From positions 17,860,615 through 17,924,614 of the forward strand of contig CM046868.1 of NCBI GenBank assembly GCA_025617745.1: a stretch of DNA of 64,000 bases, in the 5' to 3' direction. The translations under genes and the position numbers were made by a program. Below the pieces are notes generated by a model. That model had not been told where the DNA came from, ran no database searches, and saw only the letters and a list, made by a program, of their open reading frames with translations. This DNA comes from Heliocidaris erythrogramma (Eukaryota; Echinodermata; Echinoidea; Camarodonta; Echinometridae). This document shows, piece after piece, positions 46,097 through 55,690 of this stretch. The first letter of the stretch is position 1. The number at the start of each line of letters is the position of its first letter.

Positions 46097-46362
46097 ACGG
46101 TCACATTTTTTTTTTGCTGGTAAATTAGCACACTACAAGTGCTATAAACAGCATTTCAGGTGCAGTCACGATACATGCCCCTAAAAGTAGCACTTTAGTT
46201 TTTACAGTGTACAAGACGTAGAGATGACGTCAAAATAAGACGTCCTCTTGACGTCTTGCGTTGGTGCAAGTTGTCGTCTTATTGACGTAATTACAGGACG
46301 TAAAAAAGACGAAAACCACGACGTAAATATCACGTCATTTTTAACACTTTCTGCTATCAGGG

Positions 46363-48960
46363 ATTCATTCAATTCATTTTTTTTTTCAATTTTAAGACAT
46401 TTATTTCAAACTTTTCAATCTAGGTGTACAAAGTAATAAATGAGCGAAATAATGTACATGTGTTTTAATAAAAATACGACATAATACATATTCATGTGGT
46501 ACATATACATAGCTGGAGGACACACCTCTAAAAGCAAAAGCTTGAGGCGAGGGTGCCCTTAGAAACATAATACATAATATTATATAATACATATGTAAAA
46601 AGAAAATAACTACGTACAAAAAAAGAAATCATATAAAGCAAATATAACAACAACAAAAGTTACAGGCTAAAGTGTAACTAAAACATCCTCTTTTCTCAGA
46701 AACGTAACATGATCGATCTCACATTTTGATAAAATGTTATTTCAATGCGGTAATCGGCCAAAACGATCATTTCTATACTAAAACTTAAGTTTTTCTACGA
46801 AATTAAACCCAATTTCGTTACACAGCCTCCCTCCTTCGGCTAGCTCGGACCCCGAGCGAAAACTACTCAAAGTCTCAAGACAAAACTAAATAACAAGTTA
46901 CTTTAGGAAACTATGACAGGAAAACCACCTACAATTACCAGAATGATATTCCTCTGGCATGGTCTCCTACGACTAATATCAAATATTCATCACAATAAAT
47001 CCAAAGTTCCTCAAACTTAGAACTACTCCTAGAAAACCGTTCCTGCTTATTTTCTTCTAAATCTAACAAAACCTGAATAAATGTTACTTAGTTGTACATT
47101 TTACTGGTACAATTTCTACATCTTTCTGTTAAAGAGCAATTACACCAAACATACATTTTTTAACACAAAACAAAAATGTTAAACTAAGTTATCTGTACAA
47201 TGAACTATCAAACTTAGTACTACAGTTCATGACCACAGTCCATCATTTCTCTCATTCAGTCTCTTGCGTCGACGTGCCAACCCAATTTCGTTACAATATA
47301 TTATTTGTAAGATGAAGTGAAATGTCTTTTATCCTTCTTGAGAAGCTGGCAAGAGATGCGGAGTACTTTATTGTGTCAGGGATAACCGTTTCACAGCTTA
47401 GGTCCTGAGTACCGGATGTTATGTTGGAATAATAAGGTTCTGTTCTTGGGTAGATGGATGTGATTTGCGTGTCTGGTTTCGTATTCATGAATAGTGGAAT
47501 TTAATTGAAAGAGGTTATAAAATTCGTCAGGAAATAAATTGTTTGTACATCTGTACATAAAAATGCTTTGTTGATGTTTATTTATATCGGTAAATTTTAG
47601 TATATAAAATTGTTTGAACAAATGATCGACGTGACACCGGGGAGCAGTACCTGTAGTTATACGAATTAATTTCTTTTGTAGGGTGATTAATTTGTGTAAT
47701 TTGGATATTGTAGAGTTCCTCCAGGCTAGGTTGCAGTATGATAGATATGGTAGAATAAGAGAATTGTAAAGCATACGGAGGATGTTATTTGGTAAAATGT
47801 GCCGCAGTCTCTAGACTGCTGCACATAATACCAATGTTTTTAGAGACTTTGCTTTTGTTTCAAGAAAATGTTTTTGCCAAGACATAGAACTATCAATGTG
47901 CACACCAAGAAATGTTGTGTTTTCAACTCTAGGTAGTAGTACGTTATCAAGATATATGGAAATGCTTTCTAAATCAGTGTTTTTATTGTTGTGAAAGATC
48001 ATATAGTTACATTTGTTTAAATTGACAGACAATTTATTAGCCTTAAACCACTCGCATACAAAGGTAAGCCGTTGATTAACATTACTGCACAGTGAGGTAA
48101 GATTAGATCCGCTACATAAAATATTCGTGTCGTCGGCATAAAGAACAAAAGTTAATGTTGCTGTTGAGTTGAAAATGTCGTTTATATAAAGAATAAAAAG
48201 TAACGGACCAAGCAACGAACCTTGGGGTACACCACATGTGATATTACTCATGTTACAGACGACCAAGTCAAATTTAGTGCACTGGAGGCGATTGCTAAGA
48301 TAACTGGCAAACCAATTGTGCGCTATGCCACGGATTCCATACATATAATTTTTTTTTTAATAAAATTGAGTAATTAATGGTATCGAAGGCTTTCGATAGG
48401 TCTATAAAAATTCCAACTGAATATTGATTTTTTTTCAAAGGAGTCAATTATATCGTTTGTTAGTTTAGATAATGCCATAGCTGTAGAAAAATTGGAAAAT
48501 TGGAATGGCGGAATCCAAATTGGTTTTTGTAAATAATGTCGTGTTTAACAAGAAATTCGTAAGTCTTGATGTATACAATGCGTTCAAGAATTAAAAAACC
48601 CAATAGAACAGATAATGGTCTATAGTTGGTAAGCTGTCTTTTGTCCCCAGTCTTAAATATGGGTGTGACTCTAGCGATTTTCAGTAGGTCTGGAAATATC
48701 CCTTTATTAAGTGATAAATTGAAAATTTACTGATATATTTTTGTGTAAATAATGGGACGTGATTTTTAAATGAGAGTCGAATAGTCTATCAGGATTAGAA
48801 TATTGTTGACTAATCATATTAGATTTTGAAATTGTATCGAGTTGGAGGGTATTTTGTCACAGATATTTTAAACCATTATGAATCACTTCTTACATAAATT
48901 GGGAACAAAATTTTCTTTTAACAGTGCAGCTTCAAAATGAAACCGTTTCCATTTGAAGCG
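46363..48960 (-). mobile_element. CR1/Jockey-like LINE, minus strand
   Basis: On the minus strand, RT blocks run from about 48750 to 47811, then the C-terminal domain to 47391. A ~1-kb 3' untranslated region follows, ending in 'gaaataaatgtcttaaaatt' and an A-run at 46377-46388. The 5' part before ~48750, including the endonuclease, is missing, so the copy is 5'-truncated as is usual for LINEs. Several frame breaks show it is inactive. Confidence 0.85.
47391..48740 (-). pseudogene. Reverse transcriptase and C-terminal domain of the LINE
   Basis: Broken 5' blocks (48740-48345) can be read as FPDLLKIARVTPIFKTGD, then NYRPLSVL, then NQFGFRH, and FIDLSKAFDTINY. The open frame 48344-47811 carries ITCGVPQGSLLGPLLFILYINDI near residues 35-57 and the catalytic YADD in FVLYADDTNI near residue 70, so the active-site aspartates are intact. 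47774-47391 carries the C-terminal block (LILPYLSYCNLAW, LQKKLIRITTG). Between 47811 and 47774 the frame is broken by a TAG and a shift. Poly-T/A runs near 48350 and 48430 disrupt the 5' blocks. Confidence 0.9.
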
Positions 48961-49100
48961 TCATTTTCATTAACATTTTCAATGTGCAAAAAGGAATTTA
49001 TATAGTGCACGCTAATGACGTCAAAATTATTGAATGGCATAGTCACGTGATCGCTTTTTTAGCCAATACGATACGCACTTACAAATAGTCCATGGCCCTC

Positions 49101-49216
49101 TTGCATAAAGAGTTGCGATAATTAAACGCAACTTGATTTTCAACCAATCAGGGTCGCGTATTTTGGACTTGCGTTAATTGTTTGAGTTGCGTTTAATCGC
49201 AACTTTTTTTATGCAA
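49101..49216. mobile_element. 116-bp MITE with 'TTGCATAAA..AGTTGCGATTAAACGC' ends
   Basis: Left TTGCATAAAGAGTTGCGATA followed by ATTAAACGCAACT is mirrored by AGTTGCGTTTAATCGCAACT followed by TTTTTTTATGCAA. It overlaps the end of the lectin exon, and the reading frame of that exon closes inside it at 49174. Confidence 0.85.
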
Positions 49217-49506
49217 ATTTTTAAATTTGTAACATGGGACCTCTTGCATTTAAAGTAGACGCTGTTCGAGTTACCAAGTTGGCAGCTTACAGACGATGAG
49301 ACGAAGTACCACTTTCGTGATGAACGATTTCCATCATTCTTGTATCTATAATCGGCCCTAATTACTCCACAGTCCTCAAATGAATGCCAATTGTCTGGTT
49401 GATTTGGTGCCGTCACTGTGAAGTTGAAGGGTGTGCCGTCTGACCATCCAAATTTACCTTCAGTCGAAGTATCATGCATTCCAAGCCACATCAACTGTAT
49501 ACCCGA
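49174..49506 (-). CDS. C-type lectin domain exon (partial gene)
   Basis: The exon begins at 49506 after a textbook 3' splice site: a long pyrimidine tract from a (CT)n repeat and then CACCAG. It encodes about 110 residues in phase 0. Recognisable C-type lectin features in order are MWLGMHD (the WxG strand), GWSDGTPFNFT, the QPDN sugar/calcium-site motif, EDCGVI, WYFVSSSVSC and VYFKC. These hold three of the usual four cysteines, and the first would lie in an upstream exon. QPD is the type usually linked to galactose binding. The final ~14 residues and the stop come from a MITE (49101-49216). I find no other exon of this gene in the window, so it may be a fragment or have long introns. Confidence 0.78.
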   Translation of the reverse strand, partial: SGIQLMWLGMHDTSTEGKFGWSDGTPFNFTVTAPNQPDNWHSFEDCGVIRADYRYKNDGNRSSRKWYFVSSSVSCQLGNSNSVYFKCKRSHVTNLKICIKKVAIKRNSNN

Positions 49507-49670
49507 CTGGTGACAAAAGTAAGGAAGACAGAGAGACAAACAGATAGAGAGCGAGAGCGAGAGAGAGAGAGAGAGAGAAAGAGAATGAAATTGGAAAGAG
49601 TGTGTGGAAGAGAGAGAGAGAGAGGTAGAGTGTAGGAGAGATACAGAGACAGTGAGAGAGAGAGAGAGAG
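49507..49670. repeat. (GA)n / (CT)n microsatellite serving as pyrimidine tract
   Basis: On the plus strand this is GAGAGA-rich. On the minus strand it forms the CT tract directly before the lectin exon acceptor. The plus frame 49604-49861 and minus frame 49472-49720 are repeat translations. Confidence 0.8.
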
Positions 49671-49795
49671 AAATTTTGTTCGTTGAATTTAATCGGAACG
49701 AAGTAATGTTGCAATATCATTTTAAGATATATAGGAATTACATGTGTTTTCCATTTCTTTTACTGTGGAATAATCACCCATCCCACATATTTTCA

Positions 49796-50090
49796 GATGT
49801 AGAGTCAGTCGTCTCTTACGTAATCCAAGGGTTGAGGGTTCGAATATCAGCCCGGCACTAGCGTCTTTTGGCAAGACATTAATCCACATTAGCCACTCTA
49901 GACCCAAGTGTTAAATGGGTACCTGGCAGGATTTATTCCTTGAAACGCACTGTGCGTTGATTACGGCTGCCGAGCTAAAGCCAGGGTAATAATATCCAAA
50001 ATCCTTTGGAAGCGCATAGGGACGTTATTTCATAATGTGATATGCGCTATACAAGAACAGTGATACTATTATTATTATTATTATTAATAT
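49796..50090 (+). mobile_element. tRNA-derived SINE, second copy
   Basis: It shares with 24827-25120 the strings 'ttttggcaagacattaatcc', 'aaatgggtacctgg' and 'gccgagctaaagccagggta', and the ATT tail at 50068-50088. The tRNA-like head is degenerate but keeps a B box (GGGTTCGAATATC). Confidence 0.88.
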
Positions 50091-50320
50091 TGTTTAATGA
50101 TGATTGTATGAAGTTGCTTACCCTATTAAAGCGCTATTTTAACAACAAAAGTAAACTTTCACAATTTGTATAGCGTTTTCATACCTATTTTAAGACCAAT
50201 CAGTAGGTCCCATCACAGATTTGTAACTGCCATTCGCCTGTCCTTAGTTAAAAATGTTAACTCTTTAGTAAAAAAGTTAACTGGGCTAAAATATAGGTTA
50301 AATGTTCTGAAAATATACTT

Positions 50321-50396
50321 TGGCAGCGGTGGAATTCGAACCCACGAAATGACTGGTCCCTAAAACCAGCGCCTTAGACCACTCGGCCACGCTCCC
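50321..50396 (-). pseudogene. tRNA-Leu-like pseudogene (TAG), short variable arm
   Basis: On the minus strand the D arm (TGGCCGAGTGG), the anticodon arm CTGGT-TTTAGGG-ACCAG (TAG at 34-36) and the T arm (GGTTCGAATTCC) are good. The variable arm has lost about six bases compared with the 41270 gene, and the acceptor has one mismatch. It is 76 nt instead of 82. It could be weakly functional, but I favour a pseudogene. Confidence 0.65.
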
Positions 50397-50614
50397 TTGA
50401 CATTTACATTGAAGAAAGGATTTATTTTACTTTTATTATTAGTTGATATTGTAAAATTTTTGTGTAAGAATCTATAAATATTTTATAGTCACGAATATGA
50501 GTTGTGTATGAGGTAATCCGTATGACCCCAATACAACACTGAAACGGATATCCCGAGGAAAGCTCCTTACAATAGCTCAGTGCACGTACAAACATCGAGT
50601 ACCTGTAGATCGTA
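50397..50614. other. Short non-coding interval
   Basis: I see nothing notable here. Confidence 0.5.
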
Positions 50615-51125
50615 GGTCACAACCGGTCGTGCAACTTTTCGCAGAAATCCTTGCGTCGCACGCACAAGCCTGCATGATTTTCCTAGCACGTATGAGCACG
50701 CATGACACGCAAGGAAGCTGTTGGACATGTCCAACAATCTCTGCGTGTGGCTACGCGTTCTGATGAACGCAAGTGACAGCGCAGCCATCGTACTTCCTGG
50801 ACGTGCTTCTTGTGTGCATCATCGCACGGGCTCCTTACGGAGGTCTCACAAAGCTCATGGCTCCATACGGAGCCGTGACATGTCGCGCATCGGTTGCACT
50901 GTACCCGGCCAGGGGATGTACATGTACGTTCGTCTCAAAAGTTCTTGCAGGTAAGAGGGGGTATGTTTATGAGGAGGGTGCAATACGCCCAAGAGGAGAT
51001 GCAGAAAGGTGCGCGACCGCTTGTGACCATAACAAATGAAGGACGTACGAATCGCAGGAGTTGGCCCACAGCCGATCGCAGCTGCGGACCTGCACGTGCA
51101 AAAACTCGCACGATCAGTTGTGACC
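50615..51125. mobile_element. GC-rich element with ~38-bp inverted ends
   Basis: Left GGTCACAACCGGTCGTGCAA and right CACGATCAGTTGTGACC are imperfect inverted copies that extend inward through the TTTTGC/GCAAAA block. The 510-bp interior is GC-rich and repeats 'cgcacg' words. The overlapping short frames on both strands show no domain. Confidence 0.6.
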
Positions 51126-51484
51126 ACAGCACTGATAGAGCAAGGTTGCGTGCTAACATGGTAACCCCCCCCCCCCCCCCCCAAAAAAAAAAAAAAAAAA
51201 ACGCCTCTGAAAATGTACAACATGATAGAGATGAATTCAAAAAAATCATATACGGCTATAATATTATTTGTAAACCTAAACTTTTCCCCAACTTTTTTTT
51301 TTTTTTTACATATTCTGGTTCAGTTACGTCTCCAACTGAGAAGTCGAGAGCGGAGCTCATTGACACATCTCATTACTCATTTTTCTTGAGTTACAAAGAA
51401 GGCTAAATCTATAGAAGACAATTATTATGGCAATGTGATTAATGAGGACAAAAATAGAATGAACATATATAGTCATATAGAGTA
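51126..51484. other. Non-coding stretch with C-run and A-run
   Basis: A run of C followed by a run of A lies at 51166-51201. I see no gene. Confidence 0.5.
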
Positions 51485-51870
51485 CCGAAGTGTGACGTCA
51501 TCAAATTTTGATTTTTGTATTTCAGTATTTTTATGACCATAATTAGGTAGAGCATGATGGAAAACGTTCACACATCAAATTTGACATGAATCAGTTCATG
51601 GTGGCCCAAGGTATGGATATATGAATATCTAATTAGCCCCATTGAAGTCAGTGTAAATTGGCCTGGTTCCTAACAGTTTAGAACCAGGCCAATTTAACAC
51701 TGACTTCAATGGGGCTAAGGAGGTATTCATGCGGCCATATCTCGGGGCCCAATGAGCCAATTGCCATAAAATTTGGGCTCTGGATGTTTTTCACCATGTT
51801 CCTTTGAGATATGGTATAAAAAATGTCAAAATGAAAAAAAACAGCTTTTTGTGACGTCATCACTTCGGTA
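51483..51870. mobile_element. 384-bp foldback MITE flanked by TA
   Basis: Ends CCGAAGTGTGACGTCATCA and its inverse TGACGTCATCACTTCGG are flanked by TA on both sides, as in Tc1/mariner-type insertions. The centre is a near-perfect 36/37-bp stem (51634-51669 with 51681-51717) with an 11-base loop. The whole unit folds on itself. Confidence 0.85.
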
Positions 51871-51968
51871 ATCGACTTTGCAACTTGAAAAGATAGAAGT
51901 ATGAGAATCACATTCCTACAATGATCAGATCAAAAGAGGAAATTATATTCAAAGTTTTCAAAATATTT

Positions 51969-52053
51969 TGGCAGCGGTGGGACTCGAACCCACGCCATCG
52001 AAATGACTGGTGCCTTAATATACCAGCGCCTTAGACCGCTCGGCCACGCTACC
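51969..52053 (-). pseudogene. tRNA-Leu pseudogene, 3-base insertion in anticodon loop
   Basis: It matches the tRNA-Leu at 41270 almost base for base on the minus strand (85 nt against 82), with all stems intact. Three extra bases give CTGGT-ATATTAAGGC-ACCAG, a 10-base anticodon loop. That loop would not decode normally, so I call a recent pseudogene. The opposite reading, a functional tRNA with a minute intron, is unlikely because 3 bases is too short. Confidence 0.75.
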
Positions 52054-53020
52054 TCGCGGTTGCAATTTTGAGGTGTCACAATCACAAGTTCGAAATAGCA
52101 TAGCAAATATCTTCTCTTAATTTTCTAACAAAGTATGCTGAATCTCTAGAAGATAAAATGCAATATGATGAAAGATGAAGTAGAGACAGCAAATAAAATA
52201 TGAGTGCACATTTATCAAACAAAATAAATGAAGTTTGTTTGTTTGTATGATTGATTTTATTTCTGTAATATTTCTTTAATAGCATGATACAAGATAATAT
52301 AATATTACAGAAAAAATATATAAACACATTTTCAGACATTAACAATTTAATTCTAAATACAAAGAAATATGTATATAGGAAATTAACATTTTACAATTAA
52401 TAGTCTATGAATGAGTCCTTGATTATCTTTCAGAAATCACATTTTCTACTTCAAAAGAGAAAAATACAAATAACTCTCTGTGAATCATTCCATTATTATC
52501 CACACGACAGCTCTCTGTCCATAAAAGATTAAAGAACGAGTTAATGTGAGTTCGGAATGATAAAGCAAAACATTTTAAAATGTTTTTGTTGTTATACTAG
52601 TTATTCAAATAATTACATTTCAGGTTGGCAATAACTCAATGACTACAACTCAGACAGCGGATTTCACAATGCAAAATTAGATAAATTAATATTCATAAAG
52701 AAATTTACATAACAAGATAAACAAGTTACAATGAAAAATGTGTTTGACGAGGCATGCCAAAAGGCACAATTTCTATAATGCATGTTCTTGAAATAAATAA
52801 GTTTTAATGGTAATTTCCTCACGGAATGACTAATTGTCAACATGTTATTATGACGATGGATGAATTGTACAACAAAATAAGTGTACAATTATTTTTCCGC
52901 ATTAAACTGCATGTTTAGAAATAAGAATTTGATATTTCTATAGATTTCCATTCTTGCACAAATTAATACAAAAAAATTGTGGATTACGCGGACAAATTGG
53001 ACGCTATATTGAAATATATT
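52054..53020. other. AT-rich non-coding stretch
   Basis: I see no gene. Frames at 52082-52345 and 52664-52888 have no domain. Confidence 0.45.
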
Positions 53021-53095
53021 TGGCAGCGGTGGGATTCGAACCCACGCCATCGAAATTATTGGTCCATGAAACCAGGGCCTTAGACGTGTCGTGCA
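53021..53095 (-). pseudogene. tRNA-Leu pseudogene, 5' half lost
   Basis: The T arm and 3' acceptor (GGTTCGAATCCCACCGCTGCC) and the variable arm match tRNA-Leu. The anticodon position reads CAT, and the D arm and 5' acceptor are unrecognisable. Confidence 0.75.
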
Positions 53096-53700
53096 AATAT
53101 GCAAAATGTTTTATTCTCGTTTCATTGTTCGTTAAAATTGTAAGGTTCTATCAATTTTGCAACATTATTCATTCATGTCGCGAGTTGACTAGTGACATTA
53201 TTTGTGAATATGATACAGTCCTGAGTTTCGATTGACACAGCAAAACGAAAACAATTGAAATACAATTCATTTTTTATGAACTTAAATTAAATACATTACT
53301 AAGTGACCTGGATTATTTTTGGATTGAAGCAAACCACACTCAAATTCAGAGTTAAATAATTAAGCAAATCAAGGTTACTAAATAGAAATAAACCAAGAAC
53401 ATTCAAAAGTCTTCTACAAAAAAAAATAACTGAAGTTGAAAGGAATTTCCATTGATAGAATCAAAATAATTGGTTAATAACAAATTACGCTCAAAAATTA
53501 AATATTAACATTTTAGAAAAAAGAAAAGTTACTTGACAAAATTCCATACAAAACATTCAAATTTAATAAGTCATGTACAGTATAACCCTAAGATTTTAAG
53601 ATAGTACTATCATGATTATGGGAACTATTAATGATTTTTGTTCTCAACAAATAGCTATAACTGGCACAATAACACTTTTAAATTAATAATTGCGTTTTCA
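53096..53700. other. AT-rich non-coding stretch, possible LINE 3' region
   Basis: It lies 3' (minus strand) of a LINE C-terminal fragment, so part may be untranslated LINE sequence. I see no clear tail. Confidence 0.4.
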
Positions 53701-53701
53701 T

Positions 53702-53932
53702 TTATGAAAAGTCGATATCAGTTTTCAACAGTCGGAAGATAGAAGGTATTGCACTTTTCCGGTAGCGTTCTGTTTTACATCTAATTTCTTTCAGTTTGTC
53801 ACCGTTCCTGAGTTGCCGACGAGATGACCTCGCTGGTTGGACCCAATCACGAAGTTCATGAATAACCGAGAGGCAAAATGCCAGCACAGTTGTTCTCGGA
53901 GATACAAGTAAAGCTTGAACATGTGATTCATA
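53702..53932 (-). pseudogene. LINE ORF2 C-terminal fragment
   Basis: The last ~40 codons end in RCKTERYRKSAIPSIFRLLK then a stop. A 'TERYRKS.IP' block of this sort closes the ORF2 of CR1/Jockey-type LINEs. The same ending is readable at 61050-61140. Upstream sequence is split by the hAT-type MITE at 53933-54377, so the LINE fragment continues past 54378 on the other side, too degraded to read. Confidence 0.65.
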
Positions 53933-54385
53933 CATAGTTGCCACATCTAGCATAATTATGCTCTTTAGCATAATTTTGACCCTCTTAGCATCTAGCATTA
54001 TTCCTAGCATAATTTGGCCAAATCTAGCATAATTTCACTAGAATCTAGCATAATTCTGAATTTCGGACTTTAAATAGAGAATTTGCTTTTATTCAACAGA
54101 TATCTAAGTAGGCTTTTCAGAGAATTTTGGACTGAAAAGGATAGACTAAAATGCTGAGTACCTTTTTTTTGTTTGCTTGTCAGAGAATTTTGGACTGAAA
54201 AAGAGACCCTAAAATGCTGAGGACCATTTTTTTTTTGCTTGGCAGAGAATTTTTGACTGAAAATCGTTCCCAGGCGCCTGAGTTACGCTTCAAATGGATC
54301 TAGCATAATTTTTCTCAATTTAGCATAATTTGGGACAAGACTTGGCATAATTCCGATTTTTAGCTGTGGCAACACTGGATTCATA
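53925..54385. mobile_element. 445-bp hAT-type MITE carrying a TCTAGCATAATT word array
   Basis: The element is 53933-54377. Its ends are CATAGTTGCCACATCTAG and, inverted, CAGTGTTGCCACAGCTAA. The same 8 bases, GATTCATA, flank both sides (53925-53932 and 54378-54385), the hAT signature. The interior has about eight 'tctagcataatt' words at its two ends, and in the middle a ~65-bp unit, 'cagagaattttggactgaaaa', repeated about 2.5 times. Confidence 0.9.
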
Positions 54386-54853
54386 ACTGAGCAAGGAGTA
54401 TCATCATTTGTACTAAGTATATTGATTGCAGTTGTATATTTGTAAATCGTAATTGCTGTATTTTTTTAAAACTGTGCAACTGTCACAATTCAGCCATACG
54501 GCTTCGATTGACATGTTCAAATAATACATTTTTAACGAAATCTTTCAATCAGTGATGCTGCCAAATATGCCCCGCAATTTATTTCCTCAAAGATATAGGA
54601 TTATAAGGGTTGGAAATATCTTTTGCGTTGGGTTTCTATGGTTATACGGTTAGGAGTAGCTTTAGCGTGTAAAGTGTTTGGTCCAGGGTTTGAGTTATGT
54701 ATTCGAGCAGTGTCGTTTTGTCGATGTGTCGTACATCCGAATCAGAACATTGTTATCGTGATGACACCAAATTATGAATTATGTATAAACGTAGGGAAAT
54801 TGCATTCAACGGCTTCAAAAAGTGATGGCAACGGTGTGAATCCGGTTACATGT
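54386..54853. other. Non-coding stretch
   Basis: A frame at 54623-54913 runs into the following word array and has no domain. I see no gene. Confidence 0.45.
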
Positions 54854-55242
54854 CGTTTTTTCCGAAGGTTCATAATTCCAAAGGTTCGTTTTTCCGACGG
54901 TTCGTATTTTTGAAGGTTCGTTACTCCGACGGTTCGTAATTCCGAAAACGAAACAGGGTTCATAATTCCGAAAATTAAAAAATGTTCATATTTCCGAAGG
55001 TTCATAATTCCGAAAAGTCATGTAGGGCTCTATTACAATCTCGGAATTACGGACCTTCGGAATTATGAACCCTTTTTCATTTTCGGTACTACGAACCGTA
55101 TTTCATTTTCGGAATTACGAACCTTCAGAGCAATGTATCAAATGTTCGGAATTATGAACCCCCTGCGATGTGAAATTTGTGTTTCGAAATTACAAACCTT
55201 CGGAATTATGAACCTTCAGAAAAATGAACCTTCGGAAAAACG
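54854..55242. mobile_element. Inverted word array TTCCGAAGGTTCATAA / TTATGAACCTTCGGAA
   Basis: From 54854 to ~55015 the word reads 'ttccgaaggttcataa' with variants. From ~55040 to 55242 it reads as the reverse complement, 'ttatgaaccttcggaa'. The outermost bases mirror each other (CGTTTTTTCCGAAGGTTCAT and ATGAACCTTCGGAAAAACG). Each half holds seven to nine words. It has no protein and no clear target duplication. Confidence 0.85.
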
Positions 55243-55254
55243 AGTACACCTGTT

Positions 55255-55690
55255 TATTTCTGCAAAATTCCGCGTTTCTCTCTGATAAGTGCCCTTTTTA
55301 CTATTAAAAGTGCCCCTTTTCTCTTTCTGATTAGTACGCCTTTCCAAATCTGATAATTGCCCCTTCTCTCTAATAAGTGCCCTTTTTCCTTCTGATAAGT
55401 GCCATCTTTTAATTCTGATAAGTGCCCCTTTTTCTTTCTAAATGATATTCTTTCACCTTCTGAGAAGTACCCCTTTTTTAAGTCTAATAAATGCCCTTTT
55501 CCCTTCTGATAAGTGTCCATTTTCAAAACTAATAATACCCCCTAATATATGAGCCCTTTTTTCCTTTTATAAAATAATGCCTCTTTACTTCTAATAGGTG
55601 CCCCTTTTACCCTTCTTATAAGTGGCCCTTTTCAAATCTATAAGTCCTCCTTTCTTGTTACTTCTGAGAAGTGCCCCTGTTCTTATCTAT
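55255..55690. repeat. 'CTGATAAGTGCCCCTTTT' word array
   Basis: About 15-18 copies of 'tctgataagtgcccctttt(t)', at 22-30 bp spacing, follow one another in one orientation. The same word makes up 62845-63152 and 63730-63960. The minus frame 55254-55526 is a repeat translation. Confidence 0.88.

Larger units (their letters stand above)
45559..46362. mobile_element. Nested foldback element with ~150-bp arms rich in ACGTC
   Basis: Outer arms 45559-45707 and 46217-46362 are near-exact reverse complements, starting ATCCCTGATAGCAGAAAGTG and ending around TGACGTCATC. They are packed with ACGT, GACGTC and TGACGTCA words. Just inside is a second inverted pair starting TACACTGTAAAA (45712 and inverse ending 46212), which suggests one MITE inserted near the centre of another. 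Two tRNA-like modules lie inside. No protein is encoded. A LINE 3' tail abuts the right edge. Confidence 0.85.

Noticed and set aside
49722..49907. Upstream lectin exon on the minus strand
   Set aside because: The frame lies in a SINE and lacks the first-cysteine lectin motifs.
50894..51406. 170-residue plus-strand frame
   Set aside because: It runs through a non-autonomous element and then a C-run plus A-run; opposite-strand frames overlap it equally well.
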